Shown here: positions 34,223-44,229 of the stretch, in pieces
Layout: each line of letters opens with the position of its first letter
Position numbering within the stretch: position 1 is the first letter of the stretch
NCBI GenBank assembly: GCA_019637645.1
Contig: JAHBVH010000020.1
Span: 44,664 to 108,663, forward strand
DNA from: Caldilineaceae bacterium
Lineage (GTDB): Bacteria > Chloroflexota > Anaerolineae > Caldilineales > Caldilineaceae
Direction of reading: 5' to 3'
Length of the DNA: 64,000 bases
The notes under the pieces: generated by a model
The model's database searches: none
Seen by the model: only the letters and a program-made list of their open reading frames with translations
Told to the model about the DNA's origin: nothing
Program-made: the position numbers and the translations under genes

Positions 34223-36721
34223 TTATGCGTTCTCTAGCGGTGGTAAGGGCCGCAGATGAATGGCGCGCCACGTGTTTTGGAGTTGCGTCCACTGGTCGGC
34301 TAAGGCGGCATCGGCGGTTGGCAACGCGGCTAACGTTTCTGGCAAATGGCGACACCGCAGTTCAATGCTATATTGCCCTGGTTGTCGCCCCGCACGTTCA
34401 ATCCGCCCCCGTAAATCTTGCAGGCCGTGACGTGCCGCTTCTAACTCCGCCAGCCCCGGTGACGCGTTGGCAGACTCGGCTAGTACCCCCGTTTGGTGGT
34501 CAGCTTTACCATCCTGGAGCCGGAGCAACTGCCAGTGCCATTGGTGGGGGCCACTGCTGGTCGGGGCGGGGTCGGCCAACTTATGGACCGGCGCAGGCGC
34601 GGCGCTGGTGGCGCTCCAGACATTGAGCGCAAATTCGGCGTCACACGTCAGCGCTTGTTGGAAGAATTTGTGGACATCCTTAAAGTCACGGCTAAAGCGG
34701 GCCGGTGGTAGGTCTTGGCGCGTCTGCCGACCATACCCTTTGCTGCTCAACCGTTCATCCAAAATCGCAACGACGCCGCGGTCACTGGCCCGCCGAATGA
34801 GCCGCCCAAAGCCCTGTTTTAAGGCCAGATTCATCAGGGGCAACATATAGTCACCAAAGCTACTCTGGCCGCTGGTGTCGATCATAGCCATGCGGGCGCT
34901 GTGGAGGGGATCGCCGGGGGTGGGAAAAGGCATCTTATCCAGAATGACCAAACTGAGTTCTTCGCCGGGAATATCGACCCCTTCCCAAAAGGAGCGAGTG
35001 GCGAGCAAGACGCTATGGGGTGTGTTCTTAAACCAGGTCAATAACGCATCGCGTGGGGCATCCCCTTGGGCGCGCAAAGGCCATACAATGGTGCCGTCTG
35101 TCCCGCGTAGGCGATCACTGACTTGCTGGAGACCACTCCAACTGGTAAAGAGGCAGAGGGCACGCCCGCGACTGACTTCCAAGAGCCGTTCAATTTCCGC
35201 GGCCACCGCGCTGTAATAGCCGTCGGCATTACGGTAATCATAGGCGGGGAGCGGCGGCTGATAGAGCAGGGCCTGTTGTGGATAGTCGAAAACTGCTGGT
35301 AGCACTTTTTCCTCACCCACTTCCAACAAGCCACAGCGCTGCTTAAAGTGTTGGAAATGCCCATTGGTTGCCAAGGTTGCGCTGGTACAGATCACCGTGC
35401 GTGGAGGCGTATCGCTATCTTCTTCGGGGTGAAAGAGAAATTGGGAGAGAAAGTTTGCCGGGTTGATGGGCGCGGCGTGGATTTCCAGCGTCGTATGGCG
35501 GCGATCAAAGACCCGCACTGCATAGCGCACCATTTCAGCGTCACGGGCGCTACTGGCAACGGTCAGCAGTTTGTTGGCCGTGCTGTTGACCGTTTCAATC
35601 GTCAGCTCATAGGCTTTGCGCGCTTCACCTACCTGTTCGGCATTCTGCGTTTCTTTGAGCAGTTCGTCGTCACTTTTATTGGCATAAGGGCTGCGTTGCT
35701 TGAGCCGTTGTCCCAGTTCGCTGAGCTTACGCCCCAATTTTTTCATCCCCTCTAACTCGCTCTCGATGCGATAGGCGTTCTCGCGGTTGAGATGGGCGAC
35801 CTCTTGAAAGGCGAGGGTATTCTGAAAGCGAATCTCATCTGATTCGGCTTCGTCAACTTGTTCCCGGAGGACGCTACGGGTTAGCAGTTGTTCGACGGTG
35901 TAGTCGGTGACGGTGGTTTCAAAGACGGCGGTGGCGGTCTGCTCAAGCCCATGGGCCTCATCAATCACATAGATCGCCGCCGGAGGCAGAATCCGCTCGC
36001 CCGCCCAGCCTAGCTCCAGGGCGTTGAGCAGTAGATGATGATTGGTGATCAGGATCTGGGCTTCGGCCGCGGCGTCGCGCATATGGTTGACCCAACAGTG
36101 TTCATCATAGAGGCGACAATCCTGGTGCAGACAGTCGTCGGGATAGCTGACGACCCGTGGGCGGAGGTCGCTTTCCAACACAAAGGGCAGATCATCAACA
36201 TCGCCAGTGGTGGTCTTTTCTAGCCAAGTGCGCAAAAAGGTGACTTGTTGATGTTCACGATCATAGAGGGCAAATTGTTGTTGGGTGGCGAGTTCTTTTT
36301 CCCACTTGAGGTTACAGACAAAGTTGCTGCGTCCTTTGACCACCACGGCGCGGATCGGGCGTTGGAGCACCTTACGCAGAAAAGGAATATCCTTGTGGAA
36401 GAGTTGGCTTTGGAGCGACTTATTCGCCGTTGCCACCACAACGGTCTTCCCGCTCAGGAGGGCAGGAACCAAATAAGCAATGGACTTGCCTGTCCCGGTG
36501 GGGGCTTCGATCAAGGCATGTTGCTTGGCTAGGATCGCGTGTTTGATCGCTTCTGCCATCTGCAACTGGCTTGGCCGCAGCTCATAGCCAGGCAAGTGCT
36601 GTGCGAGAGCGCCGCCGTTTCCAAAAAATTTGGCTAAATCATACGCGGTCAGCTCTCCCATCGCCTCCGGCTCGTGCTCATCGAGCGCCGATAGGATCGC
36701 TGTCTTCTCGACAGGCTCCAT
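34223..36721 (-). CDS. DinG-family (XPD-like) ATP-dependent DNA helicase
   Basis: 832 aa from ATG 36721, which follows AAGGAG. A TTG 15 bp upstream is less likely. Walker A is APTGTGKS (73-80). Four cysteines (136, 197, 202, 209) placed as in the iron-sulfur domain of XPD/DinG helicases precede the DEAH box (254-257). Helicase domain 2 motifs include ATRSFWEGVDIPGE and QGFGRLIRRASDRG. Such 5'-3' helicases resolve R-loops, G-quadruplexes and damaged forks. It is a single gene with a 447-bp upstream gap. Confidence 0.9.
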   Translation of the reverse strand: MEPVEKTAILSALDEHEPEAMGELTAYDLAKFFGNGGALAQHLPGYELRPSQLQMAEAIKHAILAKQHALIEAPTGTGKSIAYLVPALLSGKTVVVATANKSLQSQLFHKDIPFLRKVLQRPIRAVVVKGRSNFVCNLKWEKELATQQQFALYDREHQQVTFLRTWLEKTTTGDVDDLPFVLESDLRPRVVSYPDDCLHQDCRLYDEHCWVNHMRDAAAEAQILITNHHLLLNALELGWAGERILPPAAIYVIDEAHGLEQTATAVFETTVTDYTVEQLLTRSVLREQVDEAESDEIRFQNTLAFQEVAHLNRENAYRIESELEGMKKLGRKLSELGQRLKQRSPYANKSDDELLKETQNAEQVGEARKAYELTIETVNSTANKLLTVASSARDAEMVRYAVRVFDRRHTTLEIHAAPINPANFLSQFLFHPEEDSDTPPRTVICTSATLATNGHFQHFKQRCGLLEVGEEKVLPAVFDYPQQALLYQPPLPAYDYRNADGYYSAVAAEIERLLEVSRGRALCLFTSWSGLQQVSDRLRGTDGTIVWPLRAQGDAPRDALLTWFKNTPHSVLLATRSFWEGVDIPGEELSLVILDKMPFPTPGDPLHSARMAMIDTSGQSSFGDYMLPLMNLALKQGFGRLIRRASDRGVVAILDERLSSKGYGRQTRQDLPPARFSRDFKDVHKFFQQALTCDAEFALNVWSATSAAPAPVHKLADPAPTSSGPHQWHWQLLRLQDGKADHQTGVLAESANASPGLAELEAARHGLQDLRGRIERAGRQPGQYSIELRCRHLPETLAALPTADAALADQWTQLQNTWRAIHLRPLPPLENA

Positions 36722-37168
36722 AAACCACTCCTTCAACCGCGGGATCAGCGCTGCTAGAGGCGTCTATCAACCTTAGCCCATCCGCTTCTTCTGCGTCCGT
36801 ACTTCGCTTTTCATAGTTTAGCACGGATGTGCGAGGCCAGCAAATAGGCAGGAAGATGGCTTGGCGTGGCGGAAAAAGAATGTATAATATATTTGTCAAA
36901 TGTAAGCAAGGTGCAAGGTGTACTGTGCATGTTTTGCTGTACACTATTCCAAGAGATAGTACGCCATTTGACATATTTCCTATTCCTAGTATCGTTGTAG
37001 ATATGCTCATTAGTGATGCCGTCTCTTTGGCAATCAGCCGCCACTTTAGATCTTTCTCGTGGACTGGCTGATCGGATCGTGGCGGTAGAGTTTGTCATCG
37101 AATTTTAGCCCTGACTTCTCGGCATCCACGTTATGTAGATAGGAATTACCTGTAGAGGAGAGCCGTTC
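36722..37168. other. 447-bp divergent intergenic region
   Basis: It lies between the divergent helicase and sugar-transferase genes and is AT-richer than the coding flanks, especially 36880-37010. It must hold promoters for both genes, but I cannot place them confidently. A small plus-strand open frame here has atypical composition and no ribosome binding site, and I do not call it. Confidence 0.5.
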
Positions 37169-37927
37169 ATGGGGATATCGCTTGTCGGTCCAAACGCGAC
37201 GAAACCTTCCTTGAATCCATCACAGCAACGCAGTTTTCAGGGTGCCGACAACTATCCTTTGCTGACTGATGGCCCACCACAGGAGCCAGAGACCCACCTA
37301 CCAGAAGCGAAAACGACGCGGCCGCTGTTAGAACGTCCACGCTACTACCGCTGCAAACGGCTGCTTGATCTCTTTGTCGCGCTCTTAGCCCTTGGCCTCC
37401 TTTGCCCACTCATTACCATCATTGCCTTGGTCGTGCGGCTCGATGCGGCGGGGCCAATCTTTGCCGCCGATATCCGGGTCGGGGTGCGCCGCCGTCGCCA
37501 GCAAGGTCGCTTTTGCTGGGAACAGAGACGGTTTCGGCTCTATAAGTTTCGGATCACCAGCTTCCCTGTACCCGGCAATGGGCCAGCCGTGACCCGCATC
37601 GGCCGTTTTTTGCGTCAGAGCCATTTGGATGAGTTGCCCCAACTGTGGAATGTGGTGAAGGGCGATCTGAGCCTAGTGGGACCGCGCCCAGGACGACCGG
37701 CTGAAGTCCATGGCTATACCGCTTGGCAACGCCGCCGCTTGGAAACAGTGCAGGGCATGACAGGGTTATGGCAGCTGATCGACAATGGCGAGGCACGCAC
37801 CGACGCCCAGCGCGCTGCGGCCTTTACCCAAATGATGCAGCTAGACATTCAGTATGTCGATACCCAGTCATTTTGGTTGGATATCAAAATCCTCATGAAT
37901 ACCTTAATGGCTGTCTTTCGCGCCTAG
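37169..37927 (+). CDS. Bacterial sugar transferase (undecaprenyl-phosphate sugar phosphotransferase, short form)
   Basis: 252 aa. A disordered N-terminus (about 1-55) is followed by KRLLDLFVALLALGLLCP (reentrant/membrane helix), then LYKFR, the core RQSHLDELPQLWNVVKGDLSLVGPRP in overlapping form with the catalytic Asp-Glu, and a C-terminal GLWQL. This is the WcaJ/PglC catalytic domain that moves a sugar-1-phosphate onto undecaprenyl phosphate at the inner membrane face to begin glycan assembly. The usual KFRSM is KFRIT, with a short insert upstream. gaggagag precedes the ATG. A secreted TPR gene follows after 182 bp. Confidence 0.85.
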   Translation: MGISLVGPNATKPSLNPSQQRSFQGADNYPLLTDGPPQEPETHLPEAKTTRPLLERPRYYRCKRLLDLFVALLALGLLCPLITIIALVVRLDAAGPIFAADIRVGVRRRRQQGRFCWEQRRFRLYKFRITSFPVPGNGPAVTRIGRFLRQSHLDELPQLWNVVKGDLSLVGPRPGRPAEVHGYTAWQRRRLETVQGMTGLWQLIDNGEARTDAQRAAAFTQMMQLDIQYVDTQSFWLDIKILMNTLMAVFRA

Positions 37928-38109
37928 CCCAAACGTGAAGTAGGGGTGAGCTGGACGCGAAGATAGCTTGGCTACCTTTCTGGATGACACCGCCTGTGAA
38001 TCAAATGATCTAGCATCTGGTCAAGTGTACGCGCGCAAATTGCACAGTATGACGTATGTCGGACTTCTGTAGCTGGCATACGGCTGGCGATTGAACAAAG
38101 GATACGAGA

Positions 38110-40842
38110 ATGGATAGTAAAAAATCGGGCTTTTCGGTGGCAATGGGGCGGGGTATCGGCGTGCTGCTCATAAGCAGCTGCGCTTTCTGGATAAGAACAC
38201 CCTCGCTCGCTGCGGCAACAACGGGCTATGACCCATACGGCGTCGTCCCCTTTGCCGAACAGACGCTACAACCGACGGCTACGCCCCAGGCAACCACGAC
38301 CGCACCGGCAACGGTTACGGTCAAAACTTTGATCGCGACGGCCAATAGCCAGCGCAAAGCGGAAGAATATACTGAAGCGCTAGCGAGCTACAACGCTGCC
38401 CTCACCTTAGCCGAAGCGCAGGAAGATGGGGCGATGCTCCCCATCATCTTGATCGCACTGGGGGATACGCACCTGGCCGTCAACCAACAAGCCGAAGCAC
38501 TGGCGGCCTATGAAGAGGCCCAAAGCGCCGCGCGTATTTTGGCGAACCCCTCCCTAGAGGCGGATATCCTGACCAAAGTAGGGCGGCTCCATCGGCTCCT
38601 GGCCCAATACCCAGAGGCAATCACCGCCTATACCGCAGCGGCTACCATCTGGCGTGAACTGGGCGAATTTCGCTACGAAACAGAAACAGTGCTTACCATT
38701 GCCGAATGCTATGCCCTGGCTGGTGAAACAGAGCAAGCGCTGACGACCTTTGCCGACGCTTTGGCCCTGGCCGAACAGATCAAAGACGCGAAACAGATTG
38801 TGGCTGTCTATAGCGCGCGCGCGGCGCTGTTGGCCAAACAGGGTAGCGTAGAAGAAGCGCTCGCCGACTACCAAGCTGCCCTGTTGACCGCCGAGGAAGC
38901 TGCCAATGCCAAATTACAGGCGACAACCTTAGCGTCCATTGGTGACCTCTACCGGTCGAACAAGCAATATGCCGAATCGCTCCAAGCGCTCACCGATGCC
39001 TTGGCCCTTTGGCAACAGTTGGATGACATTCGCCAGCAGGCCCGAACGTTGGATACCATTGCCAGCAATTATCAGAACCAAGGCGAATCCGAGCTAGCCC
39101 TCGATGCCTATCAGGAGGCACTCCCCTTGGCGCAAATGGCTGATGATGCCAAAACGATGTTGCGCATCTATCAAGGGCAAGCTGATATTTATCGGGCCCA
39201 AGGCAAGCCGGAAGAAGCCCTCGTACTGTATCGCCAAATTATTGAAGCCGGTCAACTGGCCGCCGATCTGGCGGCTGAGGCCACGGCATGGGATGCATTG
39301 GGCGCCTATCATCTGGAATTAAAGCAATATACTGATGCGCTCACGGCTTATGGCACCGCGGCGGAACTCTGGCAGCAACAAGAAGAGAATCTACGTGCCG
39401 CCCGTACCCTAGATAGCATGGCCGATGTCTATGGCGAGCTTGGGCAAGGTGCCGATGCCCTTGCCCATTATGAACAGGCATTAACCCTGGCGCGGGCGGC
39501 CAATGATGGCAAATTGATCATGCGCATCTTGGATGCCGAAGCCGACCTCTACCAAACGCTGCAGCAGCCCCAACAAGCCTTTGACACCTATGCCGCGGCG
39601 TTGGAAGAAGCGACCAAGGCGAACGATGTTGCAACCCAAGCTTCGATCCTCCAATCGCAAGGCGATTTGCTCTCGGATCTGAAACGGCATACGGAAGCCG
39701 CCACCACCTATGCGCAGGCGGCCACCCAGTGGCAAGCTGCTGACGAGCCCACCAAAGCCGCCGATGCCCTGGTGGATGCTGGCAACAGCTATGGGGCCGC
39801 TACCCAGTATTCCGCTGCGATTGAAGCCTATCAACAAGCGATTGGATTGGCGCAGGCCAACCAAGCGAACAGTGTGTTGCTCACCGCCTTTAAGCAACAG
39901 GCCCAAACTTATTTGACGAGTAATCAACCGTTGATCGCGATCGAGAGTTATCAGAATGCGCTGAACTTGGTTCAAACGGCGGGTGAAGAGTCGGAAATGA
40001 GCCGAATCTATGAAGGGTTGGCCCGCGCCCAACAGCGCGCCGGTCAAAATGCCGCAGCGGGCAGCAGCTATGCCGAAGCGGCGAAGCTCTGGCGTGAAGT
40101 AGGCGAATTTGTGCGGGCCGCCGACTCGCTCACCAAAGCCGCCGATAACTTTGCCTCGGCCAAAAACGAAACGGCCTTTACGTACTATCAACAGGCGTTA
40201 GCGCTGGCCCAACAGATCAACGACCCCGCCTTGAGCGCGAAAATCCTCCAATCGCAGGGGAAACTCTATGATCGTTTTGCCAACAAAGCCGAGGCACTGA
40301 CCGCCTATCAACAAGCGCTGGAACAAGCCGTTGCCGCTGGTCAACAGGCGGCGTTGCAAGCGCAGTTGCTCTCGGATATTGCCGCACTTCAACAGAGCAC
40401 CAATGCGCCCGAAGCCGCGATTGATACCTATCTCCAGGCGCTCGAACTCTGGAAGGCGCTTGATCCGGCCAAAGAACGCACCATGCGTACACGCCTCTGG
40501 CAACTCTACATGGCCGCCAATCGCGTGGAAGAAGCCCAGGCCGTTGCCAATGTCCCGGTTGGCTTCTCGGCTCCGGCTAGCGACGCGGTGGTGAGTGGGA
40601 TTGTCGCCATCGACGGGTTAGCCATGCATCCCCAATTCGATAAATGGCAGATCGATCTAATGGTCAACGGCGACGAGAATCAAGTAACGAGTATACGCGT
40701 CTCCAAGAAGCAGCAATGGGGCACCCTGGTGCGCCTAGATACCACCACCTATCCCAATGGCAATCACGTACTGCGCCTCCGGGTCGTCCGTACGGGTTCA
40801 AACTACGATGAATACTTCTTGCCCATTACGATCAGCAATTAA
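38110..40842 (+). CDS. Secreted TPR-array protein with C-terminal beta domain
   Basis: 910 aa. The signal peptide (about residues 1-36, ...FWIRTPSLAA) is followed by a short Thr-rich linker and about 18 TPR units of about 40 residues from about 70 to 810 (for example ALASYNAALTLAEAQ, ALDAYQEALPLAQMA). A C-terminal domain of about 95 residues (VGFSAPASDAVVSGIVAIDG, then NHVLRLRVVRTGSNYDE) has an Ig-like/Big pattern. The repeats resemble those of the giant protein at 4828, but there is no CHAT domain. It probably acts outside the cytoplasmic membrane as a scaffold. Position after a sugar transferase parallels the giant TPR behind the polymer synthase. Confidence 0.85.
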   Translation: MDSKKSGFSVAMGRGIGVLLISSCAFWIRTPSLAAATTGYDPYGVVPFAEQTLQPTATPQATTTAPATVTVKTLIATANSQRKAEEYTEALASYNAALTLAEAQEDGAMLPIILIALGDTHLAVNQQAEALAAYEEAQSAARILANPSLEADILTKVGRLHRLLAQYPEAITAYTAAATIWRELGEFRYETETVLTIAECYALAGETEQALTTFADALALAEQIKDAKQIVAVYSARAALLAKQGSVEEALADYQAALLTAEEAANAKLQATTLASIGDLYRSNKQYAESLQALTDALALWQQLDDIRQQARTLDTIASNYQNQGESELALDAYQEALPLAQMADDAKTMLRIYQGQADIYRAQGKPEEALVLYRQIIEAGQLAADLAAEATAWDALGAYHLELKQYTDALTAYGTAAELWQQQEENLRAARTLDSMADVYGELGQGADALAHYEQALTLARAANDGKLIMRILDAEADLYQTLQQPQQAFDTYAAALEEATKANDVATQASILQSQGDLLSDLKRHTEAATTYAQAATQWQAADEPTKAADALVDAGNSYGAATQYSAAIEAYQQAIGLAQANQANSVLLTAFKQQAQTYLTSNQPLIAIESYQNALNLVQTAGEESEMSRIYEGLARAQQRAGQNAAAGSSYAEAAKLWREVGEFVRAADSLTKAADNFASAKNETAFTYYQQALALAQQINDPALSAKILQSQGKLYDRFANKAEALTAYQQALEQAVAAGQQAALQAQLLSDIAALQQSTNAPEAAIDTYLQALELWKALDPAKERTMRTRLWQLYMAANRVEEAQAVANVPVGFSAPASDAVVSGIVAIDGLAMHPQFDKWQIDLMVNGDENQVTSIRVSKKQQWGTLVRLDTTTYPNGNHVLRLRVVRTGSNYDEYFLPITISN

Positions 40843-40924
40843 CGCACGCCGCCTGGGTGGGCAAAGCGGACAACATCCTCCCCTAGCTGTGGTGGCAACC
40901 ACAGCGGGAACAAAGAGCTAAACC

Positions 40925-40958
40925 ACACCGGACAGGTTTTCAAAAACCTGTCCGGTGT
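40925..40958. terminator. Palindrome of the dispersed family in a convergent gap
   Basis: A 16-bp perfect stem ACACCGGACAGGTTTT / AAAACCTGTCCGGTGT has a 2-nt loop followed by ctttc. It is placed between converging genes (40842 and 41010), so it can serve both strands. The CCGG variants in both arms are compensatory. Confidence 0.85.
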
Positions 40959-41009
40959 CTTTCTATAGCCGACCGATTCACGGGCTTCGCCGCGGGGAAG
41001 CGCCCTTGC

Positions 41010-42431
41010 TCACCGATTGCTTTGCCACCATGACGCGGTTGGATCTTGGGGTTGCCAGCCCAAGATGCGCTTGGCCTTCTCATTGGGGAAGACCCCTTGT
41101 GGCATGTCCGAATTAACATGCAGCACTTCAAAGGGCGAGGGCATGGCTGTTGTCTCCACCGCGGCGCGGATCGAGCGGGCGGTGTCTGTCCAGGTGGTCG
41201 TAAAGGGATGGACACTGTCGTTGCGCTGACGCAGGTTGACAAAGTCGGCAAAGTCGCAGAAAAAGAGCGAGGGGACCACCAACTGATAATGCTCGGCAAA
41301 GATCCGGGCAATCTCCTGCCCCAAATATTTGGTGTGGAGATAGGTGTTCATGGCATGGCCGGGGCGCTGGGGTACGTCGTCCACGATCCAATGATCCCAA
41401 CTATAGCCAATGGGGCCATCCATCCCCAATTGGAAGGGGCCGGTATGCACCACCCGCTGAATGCCATGGGCGACCGCCGCTTGCATGACATTGTAGGCCC
41501 CATTGGCATTGACGCGAAAAGAACCGACCACATCATGGCGGATCACCGTACAGTTAATAATTGCATCCATCCCTTCACACGCAGCCATGACTTGTGCCGC
41601 GTTGGTAATATCGACCACCTGTTCATCATGGGGTGGGCCAAGTGGAATGGGCATGGGTACATCGGGGCGTTGATCCTTGCGCGGCCCCGCGGCAATGATA
41701 TCGGCAATCGACTTGACATCACTGACCCGCACCTGATAGTAGGGCGCAAGCTCCTGCACCGCGGCGGCGGCCATGGGCCCGCCCGCGCCAAAGACCACGA
41801 TCTTGCGGATGGGGCGGGCTGGGATCGCTGCTGGCGGGAGCAGTGGGGCTACAGGGCTCTGTTGGCTGGCATGGAGGATGCGCCACCCCGCACAGCGGGC
41901 CACAAATGCTTGTTGGATCGTGGCGATCACGCGCTCGTCCAGCGTGCCAAAGCGCACACAGACTGTCGGTGTTCCCCCATCGCGCGCAACCTCACGTAGA
42001 CAACATTCCCCCAGCCAGGCACAGAGATCGGCTAGGTGGGGCTGGGGCCGGGGTCGCCAATTTTCAACAATCGGCCACTGTTGCGGTGCCGTGGCAAAGA
42101 GCGCCATCGAGCTGGCCAGCACAATGCGGCTCACCTGCTGTTGGCGCGCCGCGTGGGCAAGGCGATAGCTGCCAAGCAGGGTGTGATCGAGATTTTCCAG
42201 ATCGCTGGCGAGCGTAAGGCTGAGGGGTGCAAAGTGGAGGACGGCCTCGACGCCACTGAGGATCGCGCTCAGGAATTGCTCATCCCGCAGATCGCCTGTG
42301 CGCTGTTCGACGTTGGCAGGCAGCGGTGCCGAAAAGTGGGTATCCACGACCCGCAGTTGAAAGGCGGCACCAAGCTGATCGAGCGTCTGCCGCGCCAGTG
42401 CACAATCACCGCCGGTTATCAGGAGTTGCAT
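41010..42431 (-). CDS. Tandem double-Rossmann NAD-dependent epimerase/dehydratase-like protein
   Basis: 473 aa, twice the core of an extended SDR. The first half (about 1-200) has the nucleotide motif ITGGDCALA and an SSMA segment but no YxxxK: the expected site reads CAWLGECC. The second half (about 208-473) has VVFGAGGPMAA and a YLHTK catalytic motif (Tyr364, Lys368). It could bind two cofactors but have only one active site. Sugar-nucleotide or aldose oxidation/epimerisation is the likely chemistry. It is upstream of no close partner. An 11-bp tandem repeat lies just before its start. Confidence 0.75.
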   Translation of the reverse strand: MQLLITGGDCALARQTLDQLGAAFQLRVVDTHFSAPLPANVEQRTGDLRDEQFLSAILSGVEAVLHFAPLSLTLASDLENLDHTLLGSYRLAHAARQQQVSRIVLASSMALFATAPQQWPIVENWRPRPQPHLADLCAWLGECCLREVARDGGTPTVCVRFGTLDERVIATIQQAFVARCAGWRILHASQQSPVAPLLPPAAIPARPIRKIVVFGAGGPMAAAAVQELAPYYQVRVSDVKSIADIIAAGPRKDQRPDVPMPIPLGPPHDEQVVDITNAAQVMAACEGMDAIINCTVIRHDVVGSFRVNANGAYNVMQAAVAHGIQRVVHTGPFQLGMDGPIGYSWDHWIVDDVPQRPGHAMNTYLHTKYLGQEIARIFAEHYQLVVPSLFFCDFADFVNLRQRNDSVHPFTTTWTDTARSIRAAVETTAMPSPFEVLHVNSDMPQGVFPNEKAKRILGWQPQDPTASWWQSNR

Positions 42432-42444
42432 AGCATTCTCACAT

Positions 42445-42477
42445 TCTAGTAGGTGTCTAGTAGGTGTCTAGTAGGTG
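42445..42477. repeat. 11-bp tandem repeat, three copies
   Basis: tctagtaggtg is repeated three times directly upstream of the minus-strand gene start at 42431, in the leader region. Confidence 0.9.
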
Positions 42478-42573
42478 GGTAAAGGGTGGCGGGGGCGGTA
42501 GATAGAACAGTAAGACGGTAGGGTCAGTAAGACAGTCAAGCGTGTGGAGTTACGTAGTTGCTCGTTTCCACCC

Positions 42574-42610
42574 AAGAGCTGACCAGTTTCATCAAAACTG
42601 GTCAGCTCTT
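42574..42610. repeat. Palindrome of the dispersed family (CAGTTT variant)
   Basis: A 16-bp stem AAGAGCTGACCAGTTT / AAACTGGTCAGCTCTT has a 5-nt loop. Changes against the common core (ACAGG to CCAGT) occur in both arms, so the hairpin is conserved. It is in the gap between NIPSNAP and the double-Rossmann gene. Confidence 0.85.
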
Positions 42611-42654
42611 GGCTAAGTGCGTCGCCTAAGCGTAATGACACCTGGTCTACTGGT

Positions 42655-42975
42655 CTAGCGTAGGACCGATTTAGGGGTGGCGTTGAGGCGGATTACTTTG
42701 ATCTTGCTGCGATCGATCAATTCACCGACGCGCGGGGAAACATCTTTCTGCCAATAATCATTTTGGTAGACTGCTTGGTAGAGCCGTTCGCGTTCTTCTT
42801 CACTGTCGAAGCGGCGAATCCAGATGTAGGTATCTTCGTCCTGCTCCCCGACAAAGGAACCGGCAATAACCATCCCTTTGGAAATTTGATAGGGAATGAT
42901 CTCCTCTTCCATCAATTTGACCCACTCGGCGCGCTTGCCCGGCCAACAGTGATATTCGCGCAGTTCAAAGAACAT
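42655..42975 (-). CDS. NIPSNAP family protein
   Basis: 106 aa, a single ferredoxin-like alpha/beta barrel domain: MFFELREYHCWPGKRAEWVKL, then YIWIRRFDSEEERERLYQAVY. NIPSNAP proteins are small dimeric proteins often next to sugar or aromatic catabolism genes, with no agreed enzymatic role. aggagaga precedes the ATG. It is 60 bp downstream of the mannonate-dehydratase-like gene on the same strand, suggesting one transcript. Confidence 0.85.
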   Translation of the reverse strand: MFFELREYHCWPGKRAEWVKLMEEEIIPYQISKGMVIAGSFVGEQDEDTYIWIRRFDSEEERERLYQAVYQNDYWQKDVSPRVGELIDRSKIKVIRLNATPKSVLR

Positions 42976-43035
42976 GGTTCTCTCCTATATGAAATGGTTG
43001 GCAAATGCTCCATCAACTACTGCCTGCTCGTTGCC

Positions 43036-44022
43036 TTATTTCTCGGCATAAACCGCTTGGCGTAGGCCCTTGATATAACCAATCGCAAAGAGGCGTCCAA
43101 TCGCCGAGTACCCCGCGTTATCGTTGTTATCCCCTTCCATCGTCGGCACATGGTCGGGGCGCAACACGCCCTCGAAGCCAATATCGCGGTACGCCTTCAT
43201 GCATTCCAACATGTTGGTCTTGCCATTATCATGAAAGGTTTCGGCAAATTTTTCGGGCGTCCCCTGTACATCACGGAAGTGGACAAAGAAGATCTTGCCC
43301 TGGTTGCCAAAGTGGCGGATGACATTCGGCAGATCGTCCGTCATCAGAGTAAAGTTGCCCTGGCAGAGGCAGATGCCATTGACTTCGCTCGGCACCAGAT
43401 CGATCAAGCGCTGATAGTTATCGACACTGCGCATAATCCGGCCCATTCCCCGCAGCGGCGATAGGGGCGGGTCGTCTGGATGCATGGCTAGCTTGACGCC
43501 CGCTTTTTCTGCCACGGGGATGATCTTCTCTAAGAAATATTTCAAACTATCCCAGAGCGTCTCTTCGCTCACTTCGCCATATTCGGTCAGCGGGGCTTTT
43601 TTGAAAATTTCATTGTCAAAGCTTGTTACCAACGCCCCACCGCGTTCCGGCGTTGTCGTGGACGTACGGGTCCAGTTGAGGACGGGCATCCACTCGTAGC
43701 ACCAGACGCCAATCCCCAACTTGCCCATGTTGCGTAGCAATTCGCAGACGGTCTCGATCTCTTCATCACGACCCGGTAGCCCTAGCTTGGCTTTGGTGAG
43801 GGGGGGGCGGCTTTCCAGGACATCAAAGTTAAAGCCCGCATTTTCATAGGCACTCTTGACTCGCATCAGCGAGAGAAAGCCCCACGGCAGGTTGTCCTTG
43901 TCGCGGCTTTCCCAGCCTGGACTGAAGTCCATACCACCAACGACATCATCAACACCACACTGTTTGACCATTTTCCATAAGGGAGATGGGCGTGGGGGGA
44001 GCACCTCGGCAATCTTGATCAT
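43036..44022 (-). CDS. Mannonate dehydratase-like (UxuA family) TIM-barrel protein
   Basis: 328 aa. The UxuA-type motifs are visible: [33 protein letters not shown] and RPDHVP, which hold the metal ligands (His, Cys, His, Asp/His). UxuA converts D-mannonate to 2-keto-3-deoxygluconate in glucuronate breakdown. The protein is shorter than E. coli UxuA (about 394 aa), as in Gram-positive-type and related forms. Start ATG 44022 follows aaagagga. The next downstream gene on the strand is NIPSNAP. A uronate-degrading role is consistent with the catabolic genes at 49-64 kb. Confidence 0.82.
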   Translation of the reverse strand: MIKIAEVLPPRPSPLWKMVKQCGVDDVVGGMDFSPGWESRDKDNLPWGFLSLMRVKSAYENAGFNFDVLESRPPLTKAKLGLPGRDEEIETVCELLRNMGKLGIGVWCYEWMPVLNWTRTSTTTPERGGALVTSFDNEIFKKAPLTEYGEVSEETLWDSLKYFLEKIIPVAEKAGVKLAMHPDDPPLSPLRGMGRIMRSVDNYQRLIDLVPSEVNGICLCQGNFTLMTDDLPNVIRHFGNQGKIFFVHFRDVQGTPEKFAETFHDNGKTNMLECMKAYRDIGFEGVLRPDHVPTMEGDNNDNAGYSAIGRLFAIGYIKGLRQAVYAEK

Positions 44023-44140
44023 AACATCCTCTTTCTATCATTGATTTATGAATGGGATCATTCAGTTTCTTGATCTTAGCTGCAATTGATAAAGAATGCA
44101 AAGAAATAGGCGCTACGCAGTTGATCGGTACGCCGAGAAA

Positions 44141-44170
44141 CGCGACAGGTCGGCAAAACCTGCCAGGTCT
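44141..44170. repeat. Degenerate copy of the dispersed palindrome
   Basis: The right arm aaaacctgccaggtct is intact but the left arm (gcgacaggtcgg) is eroded. A flank cgctacgcag lies nearby. It is in the gap between hypE and the mannonate-dehydratase-like gene. Confidence 0.55.
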
Positions 44171-44229
44171 GTGGAGACAGACCAACCTGTGTACGTAAGT
44201 CCTCTCTAAAAAGTGAGGGAGCCGCCAAC

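Noticed and set aside
36829..37071. 80-codon open frame upstream of the sugar transferase
   Set aside because: AT-rich intergenic sequence with no ribosome binding site; more likely promoter region.
41046..41999. 317-codon plus-strand open frame
   Set aside because: It lies antisense inside the double-Rossmann epimerase gene and has shadow-frame composition rich in His/Gly/Arg with no family pattern.
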